Of a stretch of DNA of 8,079 nt, positions 1 through 5,728 are shown piece by piece. Every line of letters begins with the position of its first letter. The first letter of the stretch is position 1. Where the stretch lies: the NCBI GenBank assembly GCA_013414665.1, contig CP058703.1:3062407-3070485 (forward strand), in the 5' to 3' direction. This DNA comes from Cyclobacteriaceae bacterium. Its GTDB lineage: Bacteria > Bacteroidota > Bacteroidia > Cytophagales > Cyclobacteriaceae. A program made the translations under genes and the position numbers. The notes beneath the pieces were generated by a model that made no database searches, had not been told where the DNA came from, and saw only the letters and a list, made by a program, of their open reading frames with translations.

Positions 1-126
1 TAGAAGATCACTGATCTCTTGAATCAGTTCTGTTCGGAAGATTTCAAGATCACCAACAGTAAGAAGTTGGTCTCTGGTTATTCGCTGTTTTTGGTCTTCT
101 GATTTTCCCTTATTCCTTCCCTCCAT
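1..126 (-). CDS. N-terminus of small helix-turn-helix-like protein, runs off left edge
   Basis: The minus strand opens with ATG at 126-124 and stays open for 42 codons to the window edge. The visible protein starts MEGRNKGKSEDQ and contains LLTVGDLEIFRTELIQEISD (about residues 22-41). This acidic amphipathic helix resembles the region before the DNA-binding domain in the small HTH_17 (excisionase-like) proteins common in Bacteroidota. The HTH core itself would lie beyond the edge, so the family is an inference from a short stretch. It is the first gene after the AT-rich gap at 127-232 and could be a regulator or recombination helper. If the sequence is circular, the frame continues directly into the Lys-rich tail at 8079-8008, giving a 65-residue protein with no HTH core. 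No Shine-Dalgarno sequence is seen. Confidence 0.5.
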   Translation of the reverse strand, partial: MEGRNKGKSEDQKQRITRDQLLTVGDLEIFRTELIQEISDLL

Positions 127-232
127 AACATTGTGTTTTCAGTAAAGATGAAACAGTATGGAGAGTTGTATTAAATGTTGTGAACGAATGCTAACGTTTT
201 TAAATAATAATTAATGATTTCAAATGATTGTA
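127..232 (-). other. AT-rich intergenic gap, possible promoter region
   Basis: This is one of only two gaps of about 100 bases in the window. It is much richer in A and T than the genes beside it and carries no convincing ORF on either strand. It separates the distal small genes from the start at 126, so a promoter for the leftward unit starting there would be expected here. A TTTG at about 223-220 (minus strand) could be a Bacteroidota -33 element, but no good TAnnTTTG box follows at the right distance. No strong hairpin is seen. Confidence 0.3.
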
Positions 233-313
233 TCAGTTCCTGATCGCTTCAACTAGCTGCTTGTATTTAGGCCAGTCCATGCTTTGCAATGTTTCATTCA
301 GGCTCCTTGTCAT
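233..313 (-). CDS. 26-residue ORF or shifted C-terminus of the gene at 294-527
   Basis: ATG at 313-311 opens a 26-codon frame ending TGA at 235-233. It overlaps the last 20 bases of the preceding 77-residue ORF in another frame. The peptide includes LQSMDWPKYKQLVEAIRN, a credible helical C-terminus, whereas the 77-residue ORF simply stops after an acidic tail. Two readings fit: a tiny translationally coupled gene, or the true C-terminus of the upstream gene displaced by one extra base near 304-310. Other genes here are split by single-base indels, so the second reading is reasonable. Function is unknown. Confidence 0.35.
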   Translation of the reverse strand: MTRSLNETLQSMDWPKYKQLVEAIRN

Positions 314-527
314 CCTCAATGTTATTAACTTGGTCTTGCCAGAGCAAGTTGTCTGATACACAAGTATTATAAACTAAGATGCGATCAGTGATCCTGACTC
401 CCAAAGCCAATCCGCCTCTGATAGGACACTGTATTTCATGTATGCCGTCCTCCCTTATTTTGGTGCTGAGTGCGGCAGCAATTTGGTAGTTGCTGTAGAA
501 TTGGATTGCTGCGGCCATCGCGGTCAT
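294..527 (-). CDS. hypothetical 77-residue protein
   Basis: The start ATG at 527-525 overlaps the stop of the upstream gene (TGA at 526-524), a typical coupled junction. The protein has an Ala-rich start (MTAMAAAIQFYSNYQIAAAL), a middle with alternating hydrophobic residues around GGLALGVRITDRILVYN, and an acidic end. I do not recognise a family. There is no clear membrane helix or signal peptide. It is among the last genes of the leftward unit, downstream of the fibre gene, where phages often put accessory or host-interaction genes. The C-terminus may really continue in the +1 frame to 233. Confidence 0.6.
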   Translation of the reverse strand: MTAMAAAIQFYSNYQIAAALSTKIREDGIHEIQCPIRGGLALGVRITDRILVYNTCVSDNLLWQDQVNNIEDDKEPE

Positions 528-864
528 TTTGTTTTTAGGATTCTCTCCGCATATCGGTGAAAGAAGTGGGCGAGGTAGAAATTAACATCATTGCTGGCTC
601 CAACGGTTACCCAACAAAGACCTTTTTCTGATTGATACCAACAACCAGGCGCATAGTCAACGCCTTTCTTGTCAATCCCATATATGTAAATAGTAAGCCT
701 AGTATTGGAACCAATAGTTTGCTCGTAGGCATGGACCTTTTTCCAGCCCTTCGCATTTGCTTAGCAACAGTCATAACTTTGTTTGCAATTCGACTTCGAT
801 TGCTACCGACTTCAGATAGCAAATGCTTTGCTATCTCCGTCTGGCTCATTGATGGAACTATCAT
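524..864 (-). CDS. hypothetical protein of about 113 residues, split by a frameshift
   Basis: The N-terminal frame starts at 864 (or at the inner ATG at 849, MSQTEIAKHLLSEV) and is basic and helical. The C-terminal half is in the -1 frame, opens after a TAA near 762, and reads VHAYEQTIGSNTRLTIYIYG, then GCWYQSEKGLCWVTVGASND, then FYLAHFFHRYAERILKTK, ending TGA at 526-524. The TGA overlaps the next start (ATGA), and the switched-frame sequence looks far more protein-like than the short continuation of the first frame. One missing base in the A5 run (T5 on plus, 738-742) or the G3 run (C3 on plus, 747-749) rejoins it. The family is not recognised; the aromatic, mixed alpha/beta C-terminus suggests a soluble globular protein. 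Confidence 0.6.
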
Positions 865-927
865 CTACCTAAAATGTTCGAAATTCAAGATAGCCATTTC
901 TCCTCTCACAAGATTTACTTCCTAGCC

Positions 928-1806
928 CTATAAGGTGTAAAAATTGAGAATATTCATAGCCTCATCGTCATAACCCGGCTTGTAAACCGGTAGGCATTTA
1001 ATCCAGTACTTTGTTCCGCTCAGTTCATCACCTATTATGTTCGCGTTAATCCAGGTTTGCAAGTTTGCCAGGGTCGTATGGTTGGCCCAGTTGGTGGAGA
1101 CATCTAGGCGGCTTTTATAAGTTACTCCAGAAAGCTGATTTGTAAAGTCGTGGGCTAGTGAATTGATTTTACCGCGAAGAACGAATATATCCCGATCATG
1201 GTAGTGATTATAGTTTTCATGATCGTTCCAATGACCCGAAAAGAAAAATTGAATATTCCGCTTCTTCAGATTGAGGGCTACTAATGCTTCCGCTAGTTCA
1301 TCAACCCTGACAAGATCTCCATCAGTAACGAGTGCATTCAGTTCAGCAAGCGTATCAATGTCTTCACGTTTCAGATAATTTAGCCCTTGAATGAGTCCGT
1401 ATAGTTTTTCGAGTGTATTCCCGTTAGCAGGAGCATTGCCTTTAACGCCATTGATAGCATTAGTAAGATCTTCGGTGCGTACCAGGTCGGCATCCTGGAC
1501 AATTGCATTCAGTTCCGCCAAATGATCAATGTCTTCCCGCTTCAAGTAGGTCAGCCCTTGAACAATGTTGTAAAGCTTCTCCAGCGAATTAGCCACTACT
1601 GGTACGTTTCCCTTTAAAGCATTAATGGCAGACAAAATATCGTCTGCCTTCATAAGCACTGCGTCCTTTAGAAAGGAGTTAAGCTTCGCCAACGTGTCGA
1701 TGTCATTTGGTGATATACCATTACCATTTACTGTTGACACTTTCAAATAGATGTTATAGAGTAACTCCTCGCTGATCGAACTGAAAGGAGGTTTAGGTGT
1801 GTTCAT
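928..1806 (-). CDS. putative fibre/spike (receptor-binding) protein with internal repeats
   Basis: The 292-residue protein begins MNTPKPPFSSISEELLYN. This start at 1806 overlaps the upstream gene by 14 bases; a longer form from 1848 would merely read through that gene's coding sequence. Residues 12-179 hold three related units: a divergent first (about 62 residues) and two close copies of about 57 (from 74 and 131), each with a LEKLY..(I/V)QGL.YLKREDID.LAELNA core. These probably form a helical shaft. The C-terminal 110 residues differ: aromatic and His-rich (HWNDHENYNHYHDRD near 192-206), then beta-like, fitting a receptor-binding head. Its place right after the cell-wall genes suits a host-recognition protein. 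Spike identity is inferred from architecture and not from a recognised family. Confidence 0.6.
   Translation of the reverse strand: MNTPKPPFSSISEELLYNIYLKVSTVNGNGISPNDIDTLAKLNSFLKDAVLMKADDILSAINALKGNVPVVANSLEKLYNIVQGLTYLKREDIDHLAELNAIVQDADLVRTEDLTNAINGVKGNAPANGNTLEKLYGLIQGLNYLKREDIDTLAELNALVTDGDLVRVDELAEALVALNLKKRNIQFFFSGHWNDHENYNHYHDRDIFVLRGKINSLAHDFTNQLSGVTYKSRLDVSTNWANHTTLANLQTWINANIIGDELSGTKYWIKCLPVYKPGYDDEAMNILNFYTL
1270..1773 (-). repeat. three in-frame repeats inside the fibre gene
   Basis: Unit 1 is at 1773-1588 (divergent), unit 2 at 1587-1417 and unit 3 at 1416-1270. Units 2 and 3 share long protein identity (KLY, QGL, YLKREDID, LAELNA, DLVR) and recognisable but diverged DNA, for example agcccttgaa in both. 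The DNA has drifted more than the protein, so these are old duplications under protein-level selection and not recent tandem copies. Confidence 0.8.
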
Positions 1807-2467
1807 AAACCTTTGGAGTAAAAACCCAACCGAGAGCCAACGCAGCAAACACAGTTGTTGCCGTGATCACGCGCTTGAGTGTGATTCGTCTCAGAGACCT
1901 GAAGTCAACCAATGTATAACTGAATGAATTTCCATGATGCTTCGCGTGAAGCTTGCATAACTGCATGAATGCATAGAAGTCATCTGCATCTTTGAACACC
2001 TGGCATCCTGCGGAATACTGATCAATAAATTGCGTTGCACCTGTGCTTTCAGCGCGATGGATATTGATTCCGAAATTTCCGGTCTCTTTCGAGCCATTGT
2101 CAAAATCCAGAATGGCATCTCTATCATAATCCCGAATGACTGTCACCGGCTTCACTTGTACCAAAGCTTCATATTTTCCGCGATGAAGACCGATAGAGTA
2201 TGCATCACGATTCTGCCCTTGTGCAAGAATGGCGGTCCCTTGCGGATAACTTGGATTGTTCAACCAAAACGTTCCAGGATCAGTTGTAGCCGGAAAGATG
2301 TGGTAGTTCCATTTTCCATCGGGCTTTGTGTAAAACACATGTATCTCATCATCGAAGCTATTCGAGTTGACATTCTTGCTTCGAAGCCCGACAATGTTTA
2401 GCTGATACGGTTTTGTATAGAGGGTGAAGCCGAATTCCTTCAATATTTCTTTGACGCGAGATAGCAT
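1793..2467 (-). CDS. L,D-transpeptidase-like membrane-anchored protein (putative cell-wall enzyme)
   Basis: The intact 224-residue protein carries H137-X14-S152-A-G-C155 in the context GINIHRAESTG...DQYSAGCQVF. This matches the catalytic pattern of YkuD-type L,D-transpeptidases (His, 14-17 residues, then S/T-x-G-C), in which Cys attacks a peptide stem of peptidoglycan. A hydrophobic stretch near residues 200-216, preceded by basic residues, looks like a C-terminal membrane anchor; there is no N-terminal signal peptide. The central part (about 50-125) is beta-rich with many aromatics. The gene lies next to a muramidase and a peptidoglycan-binding protein, supporting a role in wall penetration or lysis. 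Other Cys peptidase or DUF5675-like folds remain possible. Activity is inferred from the motif only. Confidence 0.6.
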   Translation of the reverse strand: MLSRVKEILKEFGFTLYTKPYQLNIVGLRSKNVNSNSFDDEIHVFYTKPDGKWNYHIFPATTDPGTFWLNNPSYPQGTAILAQGQNRDAYSIGLHRGKYEALVQVKPVTVIRDYDRDAILDFDNGSKETGNFGINIHRAESTGATQFIDQYSAGCQVFKDADDFYAFMQLCKLHAKHHGNSFSYTLVDFRSLRRITLKRVITATTVFAALALGWVFTPKVYEHT

Positions 2468-2488
2468 GTGTTTACTGTTTAATTGTTT
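2468..2488 (-). promoter_or_regulatory. A-rich leader with shared 13-base motif
   Basis: Just before the start at 2467, the minus strand reads AAACAATTAAACA at 2488-2476. The identical 13 bases occur before the capsid candidate at 7368-7356. Bacteroidota starts are usually Shine-Dalgarno-free and A-rich, so this is probably a translation-initiation region. Confidence 0.5.
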
Positions 2489-2490
2489 GC

Positions 2491-3017
2491 CTAAGCGGCC
2501 TTGTAGTTGAATGAATTGACCCGATTCATCCAGCCATCATAGAATACAATCTGATCAGGTCTGCGCTTGATGATGCCATTCAGGAATACCTTGCGTTCAA
2601 TCTTTAGTGCGTTGAAGAGTAGTTCCTGATCAGCGCAGTTGATCGCAGTGACTGTTTGTGGACCTACAATACCATCAACGGTTGCTTTCACAACCCGCTG
2701 CACAATCTTCGCTACTGTCTTACGACCTGAGTTATACCCCAATCGACAATGAACTCAGCCAATGATTGATTGAGAATCAGGTCGGCCAGAAAATAATCCC
2801 AGAAGATTTTCTTCGCGATGTATTTGGCATCACCTTCACTTAGTTTCTTGATGTCTTCGGCATCAATATCACCATCGCCATCTTTGTCGTGACCATGTTC
2901 TTGCCACACCGTAAGAATGACTCCATACTTGGTCGGGCCCCCTCTGTCCAATGGATGATTCACGTACCCTCCCTCTAATCGCAGGAGCTTGCCTGCGAAA
3001 TTTTCAAACTTCGCCAT
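2491..3017 (-). CDS. GH108 muramidase (phage lysozyme) with C-terminal PG_binding_3 domain, one frameshift
   Basis: The repaired protein has 175 residues, the normal size for glycoside hydrolase 108 lysozymes, which cleave the glycan strands of peptidoglycan. The N-terminal part has the family's EGGY motif (E15 as catalytic acid, in LLRLEGGYVNHPLDRGGPTKYG). An EF-hand-like Asp-rich loop (DKDGDGDIDAED, 44-55) follows, as in many family members, then the NQSLAEFIVDWGYNSG segment. The C-terminal half (about 97-175, with DGIVGPQTVTAIN) is the PG_binding_3 domain. The frame breaks at the G4 run (C4 on plus, 2737-2740): adding one base turns DWGIT into DWGYNSG and joins both halves. There is no signal peptide, so it may be virion-borne or need help to reach the wall. 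As sequenced, the product would be a roughly 101-residue fragment. Confidence 0.85.
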
Positions 3018-3034
3018 TGTAAATAATTGTTTAA
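3018..3034 (-). promoter_or_regulatory. A-rich leader of the muramidase gene
   Basis: The minus strand reads TTAAACAATTA at 3034-3024, 7 bases before the ATG at 3017. It is a shorter version of the leader seen at 2488 and 7368. The stop codon of the upstream gene (3033-3031) lies inside the motif, so the two genes are tightly coupled. Confidence 0.4.
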
Positions 3035-4004
3035 GTGTACTTGACGTCCTGAGTAGGAACTTTGAGGATGTTGTTGTCGATGGACTTGAACCAGGTCATT
3101 CCATTCGCGACTTCCAGTTCATCACCGAGTATCGTATTTCTGCGCACGGGTATCCGATTGTTTTGTGCGTCCGTCACAACAGTCTCTCGGATTGTGATAA
3201 GGTCTTTGTAGAGCCTGATCCCCTGCAAGCTCCACGTGCCTGTGCTACTCACCTTTAAACCCATGCGCAGGAATTCATTTCGTATTTGCACCTTCGCTGC
3301 TTCGTTCGATTTGAAAGCGTACTCTAGCAAATCTGTTACTATTGTTTTCGCAATGAAACTTTGCTTCTTGTAGTATTCATTGACTGACGAGTAGTCGCCA
3401 ACACTTTTCAATTGCTTCAGCACGGAGAGCACTTGTTCAATGTTCTGCGACTGCGCACCTGAGTATAGACTCACAGCCAATGCGGAAGGATTGAACACCA
3501 CGGTCAATGATCCAGAGCCTCCGATGATCTTATTGAACGTTGCTTCGTTCACAGTTTCCGGATAGCCTGCCGATTTTAATGCACTGGCAGTTTGCGGCCC
3601 AAATTGTCCATCAATCGAAATGCTTGGCGAGGTCTTAGCCAATGCCTGTTGTAGCATTGAAACCCGTGAACCTTTGCTTCCTCTTTTCAATGGGAAACTA
3701 TCGCTACCACTGGATACGGCTCGTGATGTAAAGGAAGCGTAGGATGTCGGAAGAGTATTGTTAATGATGATCGTATCGGAAGAAGCCTCCGATGGAATCT
3801 GATTTTGCTCCATCATCTTCTTTTTCTTCAGGCGATCATACACCAAGTATCCACCGCCACCCAGAGCCGCTAACGCAAGCGCATAGATAAATACCTTGGC
3901 TGGCTTAACTCCTTTCTTTTTGCCGAAATCTTCTTTGCAGGAGTAGCTGCTTTCTTTGGCTTCTTCGCCTGCGCTTTCTTTCCCTTCGTTGCCTTCTTAG
4001 CCAT
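3031..4004 (-). CDS. membrane-anchored peptidoglycan-binding protein, one frameshift
   Basis: The repaired protein has about 324 residues. It starts at ATG 4004-4002 with a Lys/Ala-rich tail (MAKKATKGKKAQAKKPKKAA), then a single membrane helix at about 37-56 (VFIYALALAALGGGGYLVY) bounded by RLKKKK. Residues 104-161 form a PG_binding_1 domain (FPLKRGSKGSRVSMLQQAL, IDGQFGPQTASAL). The remaining 160 residues are unrecognised, with helices then a beta-like C-terminus. The N-terminal frame dies at a TAG near 3871. Adding one base to the A5 run (T5 on plus, 3917-3921) joins the basic tail to the helix. The layout suits a membrane-bound virion protein that docks on the wall during entry. Without repair the downstream frame has only a poor start (TTG near 3846). 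Confidence 0.7.
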
Positions 4005-4023
4005 TTACTTCTTTGCGTTTAAT
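4005..4023 (-). promoter_or_regulatory. leader related to that of the capsid candidate
   Basis: The minus strand reads ATTAAACGCAAAG at 4023-4011, matching ATTAAACACAAAG at 7363-7351 in 12 of 13 positions. It supports ATG 4004 as the true start of the peptidoglycan-binding gene, even though the frame from that start is broken farther down. Confidence 0.45.
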
Positions 4024-4030
4024 ATCCTTA

Positions 4031-4402
4031 TCACTCATTGTACTCATCACTGCTTAACTCTTCCTCCAAGTCTGCGTTAAGACTTCTTCCATAGAGATTG
4101 GCATATTCCTTCTGCACTTTCGTGTACATGCTCTTTGATGGTATCTCATTGAATACCTGGATTACCATCGGTTCGTTGGTGCCCCATCCCATGTAGTTGT
4201 CGTTGTCAAAGGCCATCTTCAATTGCTTCGCGAAGGTTGCCGGATCACCAACTTCAAGACTGTTCCTCTGCGAAATATTCGCCCTGGTCTTCTTGTAAAG
4301 GTGACGCCCCAGAAGAAACAGGCCCGTTGCAGTGCCAAGACCGAGTGTCGAGTAGATCACCACGATCTTGAGATTTTGGAGTTTCTGTTCGTCTGCCTTC
4401 AT
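4031..4402 (-). CDS. membrane-anchored protein with an annexin-like repeat
   Basis: The 123-residue protein has a short cytosolic-type start, one membrane helix at about 12-32 (LKIVVIYSTLGLGTATGLFL), a basic stop-transfer (RHLYKKTR), and a helical C-terminal domain. Residues 56-121 follow an annexin repeat layout: a G-x-G-T loop (GWGTNE, 72-77), then helices with VFNEI, VQKEYANLYGRSL and DLEEEL. Acidic residues sit about 38-45 positions after the Thr, where annexins place the calcium-capping Asp/Glu. Annexin repeats bind membranes through calcium, but one repeat beside a membrane helix may only share the fold or converge. It sits among small virion-type genes and is probably a minor membrane protein of the particle. 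Confidence 0.6.
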   Translation of the reverse strand: MKADEQKLQNLKIVVIYSTLGLGTATGLFLLGRHLYKKTRANISQRNSLEVGDPATFAKQLKMAFDNDNYMGWGTNEPMVIQVFNEIPSKSMYTKVQKEYANLYGRSLNADLEEELSSDEYNE

Positions 4403-4413
4403 TCATTTTTCTT

Positions 4414-4596
4414 TTAGAGACCCAATGCCTTCTTCGCGAGGGAAGTCTTCATCGGATCGTTCTTCACCACATCGGCAAGCTTGGCGATTTCCCTTGCCTT
4501 CAACTTCTGCATCAAAGTCGAAGCTGCTGACAGTTTTACTTCTGCCTCACCTTGCGTTTGCGCCTCAATGCTCACTTCAAAACTGTACTTGTTCAT
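4414..4596 (-). CDS. hypothetical 60-residue protein
   Basis: The protein begins MNKYSFEVSIEAQTQGEAEV, a beta strand with alternating residues followed by an amphipathic helix, and ends in DPMKTSLAKKALGL. The pattern resembles a ferredoxin-like half-domain (strand, helix, helix). No membrane segment is present and I do not recognise a named family. The start at 4596 lies one base after the stop of the coiled-coil gene (4600-4598), so the two are likely translated together. An A-rich leader precedes it inside the end of that gene. It could be a small accessory or scaffold-type protein. Confidence 0.7.
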   Translation of the reverse strand: MNKYSFEVSIEAQTQGEAEVKLSAASTLMQKLKAREIAKLADVVKNDPMKTSLAKKALGL

Positions 4597-4620
4597 ATTA
4601 TGCTTGTTGTTTAATGTTTA
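4597..4620 (-). promoter_or_regulatory. A-rich leader with shared motif, inside the end of the coiled-coil gene
   Basis: The minus strand reads TAAACATTAAACA at 4620-4608, one base short of the TAAACAATTAAACA at 7369-7356. It overlaps the last codons of the upstream gene, so the motif has been kept within coding sequence. Confidence 0.4.
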
Positions 4621-5413
4621 CATGATTCATGATGAGGTCGATCTTACTCTTGTCATCGGCCAGGGTTTGAAGAATGTGAAGCACTCTTTCAAATTCGTCC
4701 TTGGTGAATTGTGACTTGAGTTGATTGACAAACTGAATTGCGGCCTGATCCTCTTCCCTGATGGTGGAAGAAGGATTAGATTTTGGTTTGAAGCTTACCT
4801 CGGATTCCGGTAACTGCTCTTCAGCCTGCTCATCGTTGTTGGATTGCAACAGACCCGCTAGTGCTTCACCACCAGGAAATGCAGCCATTAGCTTGGGATT
4901 GCGCTTGACAAAGCTCTCCACAAGGCTTGATCCTATATCTCCCAAGAAGCTATTCAAAGGAGATTGTTTCATTTCCAGCCTGGCGTTTTGCTTCTCCAGT
5001 TCTTCTACCTCACTCTCCAGATCGGCTATGTGTTGCTGAAGTTTTTTATTATCATCCTTCAGTGTTTCATATTCCTTCTCGCGCAGCTTACGCTGAACTT
5101 CCTCGTCAACAATGTTTTTCACGTCCAGTCCTGAAAGTCCTTCCTTGGGTTGATCACCGAAATAGAAGATCCGTTTCTCGTTGTTGTTGCTACTTCCGGT
5201 GAATAGCAGTACTTCTATTGATCGCGTATCGGCAGTGACAAAGTTTTCGAACATGGTGAACATATCCGGATCGTTCGTTCTGCGAACAGCCTTGAATCCA
5301 TCCACCAGGATTTCATAATCAATTGGCTGGCCTTTGTCATAGTAAAGGCGCAGGTATTGTATCAGGTTGTCGATCTTCTTCTGTTCGTATTTCTCTTTAT
5401 TCGGTAGTGCCAT
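4598..5413 (-). CDS. coiled-coil protein, putative minor virion or scaffold protein
   Basis: The intact 271-residue protein has an N-terminal alpha/beta part (about 1-90, with IEVLLFTGSSNNNEKRIFYF), a long coiled coil at about 103-150 (heptads through LQQHIADLESEVEELEKQNA), a Gly/Pro-containing middle (about 155-190), an acidic low-complexity linker, and a C-terminal helical bundle (about 220-265). There is no membrane helix and no catalytic motif that I recognise. Long coiled coils in capsid operons often serve assembly or oligomerisation. It ends one base before the next start and begins 3 bases after the previous stop, so it belongs to the same unit as the capsid candidates. Function is not assigned. 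Confidence 0.75.
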   Translation of the reverse strand: MALPNKEKYEQKKIDNLIQYLRLYYDKGQPIDYEILVDGFKAVRRTNDPDMFTMFENFVTADTRSIEVLLFTGSSNNNEKRIFYFGDQPKEGLSGLDVKNIVDEEVQRKLREKEYETLKDDNKKLQQHIADLESEVEELEKQNARLEMKQSPLNSFLGDIGSSLVESFVKRNPKLMAAFPGGEALAGLLQSNNDEQAEEQLPESEVSFKPKSNPSSTIREEDQAAIQFVNQLKSQFTKDEFERVLHILQTLADDKSKIDLIMNHVNIKQQA

Positions 5414-5416
5414 AAT

Positions 5417-5728
5417 TCAATTGACAATGATTGCCTGTATAAATTTTATCCTCCTCTTTTCGTACCCTGGATTCGTGATCCTGATTTCGCCCCGGTGAAC
5501 GTGAATGCTCTCTGGTATTGGATTGTCGGTCGAGTCGTACATTCCATATTCAGAGTCAACCACAAGTCCCGGAGGCTCATCGATGATGAAGAACATTTCG
5601 TTGTAAGCAGGAATAGTCATCGTTGTCCCACCCTCGATAATGAAGTCCCTGTGACGGAAATGGTATTTCGAATAGCCTTGCTGTTTTAGTCGCAAGGGCG
5701 CAAACTCCAAAATGAATTGTTCCGTCAT
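5417..5728 (-). CDS. beta-rich 103-residue protein, putative minor capsid component
   Basis: The protein is almost all beta by pattern: QFILEFAPLRLKQQGYSKYH, DFIIEGGTTMTIPAYNEMFF, then an ending with IHVHRGEIRITNPGYEKRRI and a hydrophobic tail. The start (5728-5726) overlaps the preceding stop by 4 bases (ATGA). The IPAYNEMFFIID and GEIRITNPG segments recall jelly-roll or other small beta-barrel virion proteins, but no family is recognised. Being directly coupled to two other beta-rich genes suggests a joint role in the shell or vertices. There is no signal peptide or membrane helix. Confidence 0.7.
   Translation of the reverse strand: MTEQFILEFAPLRLKQQGYSKYHFRHRDFIIEGGTTMTIPAYNEMFFIIDEPPGLVVDSEYGMYDSTDNPIPESIHVHRGEIRITNPGYEKRRIKFIQAIIVN

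Noticed and set aside
180..232. Palindrome around atttcaaat near 218-226
   Set aside because: The arms are only four bases and do not extend; expected by chance in AT-rich DNA.
865..897. 10-codon ORF MAILNFEHFR with a good AGGAG upstream
   Set aside because: Ends TAG directly before ATG 864 in the same frame. It may be a leader peptide or mean the gene is read from farther upstream, but it is too short to call.
632..925. 97-codon plus-strand ORF
   Set aside because: It is antisense to the repaired 113-residue minus-strand gene, which has better protein character and coupled junctions; no plus-strand neighbour or start signal supports it.
1807..1848. Longer fibre start giving an extra 14 residues (MLRWLSVGFLLQRF)
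   Set aside because: This stretch is entirely within the upstream gene's membrane-helix coding region; the start at 1806 gives a normal short overlap.
2030..2401. 123-codon plus-strand ORF
   Set aside because: Antisense to the intact L,D-transpeptidase-like gene and without domain-like sequence.
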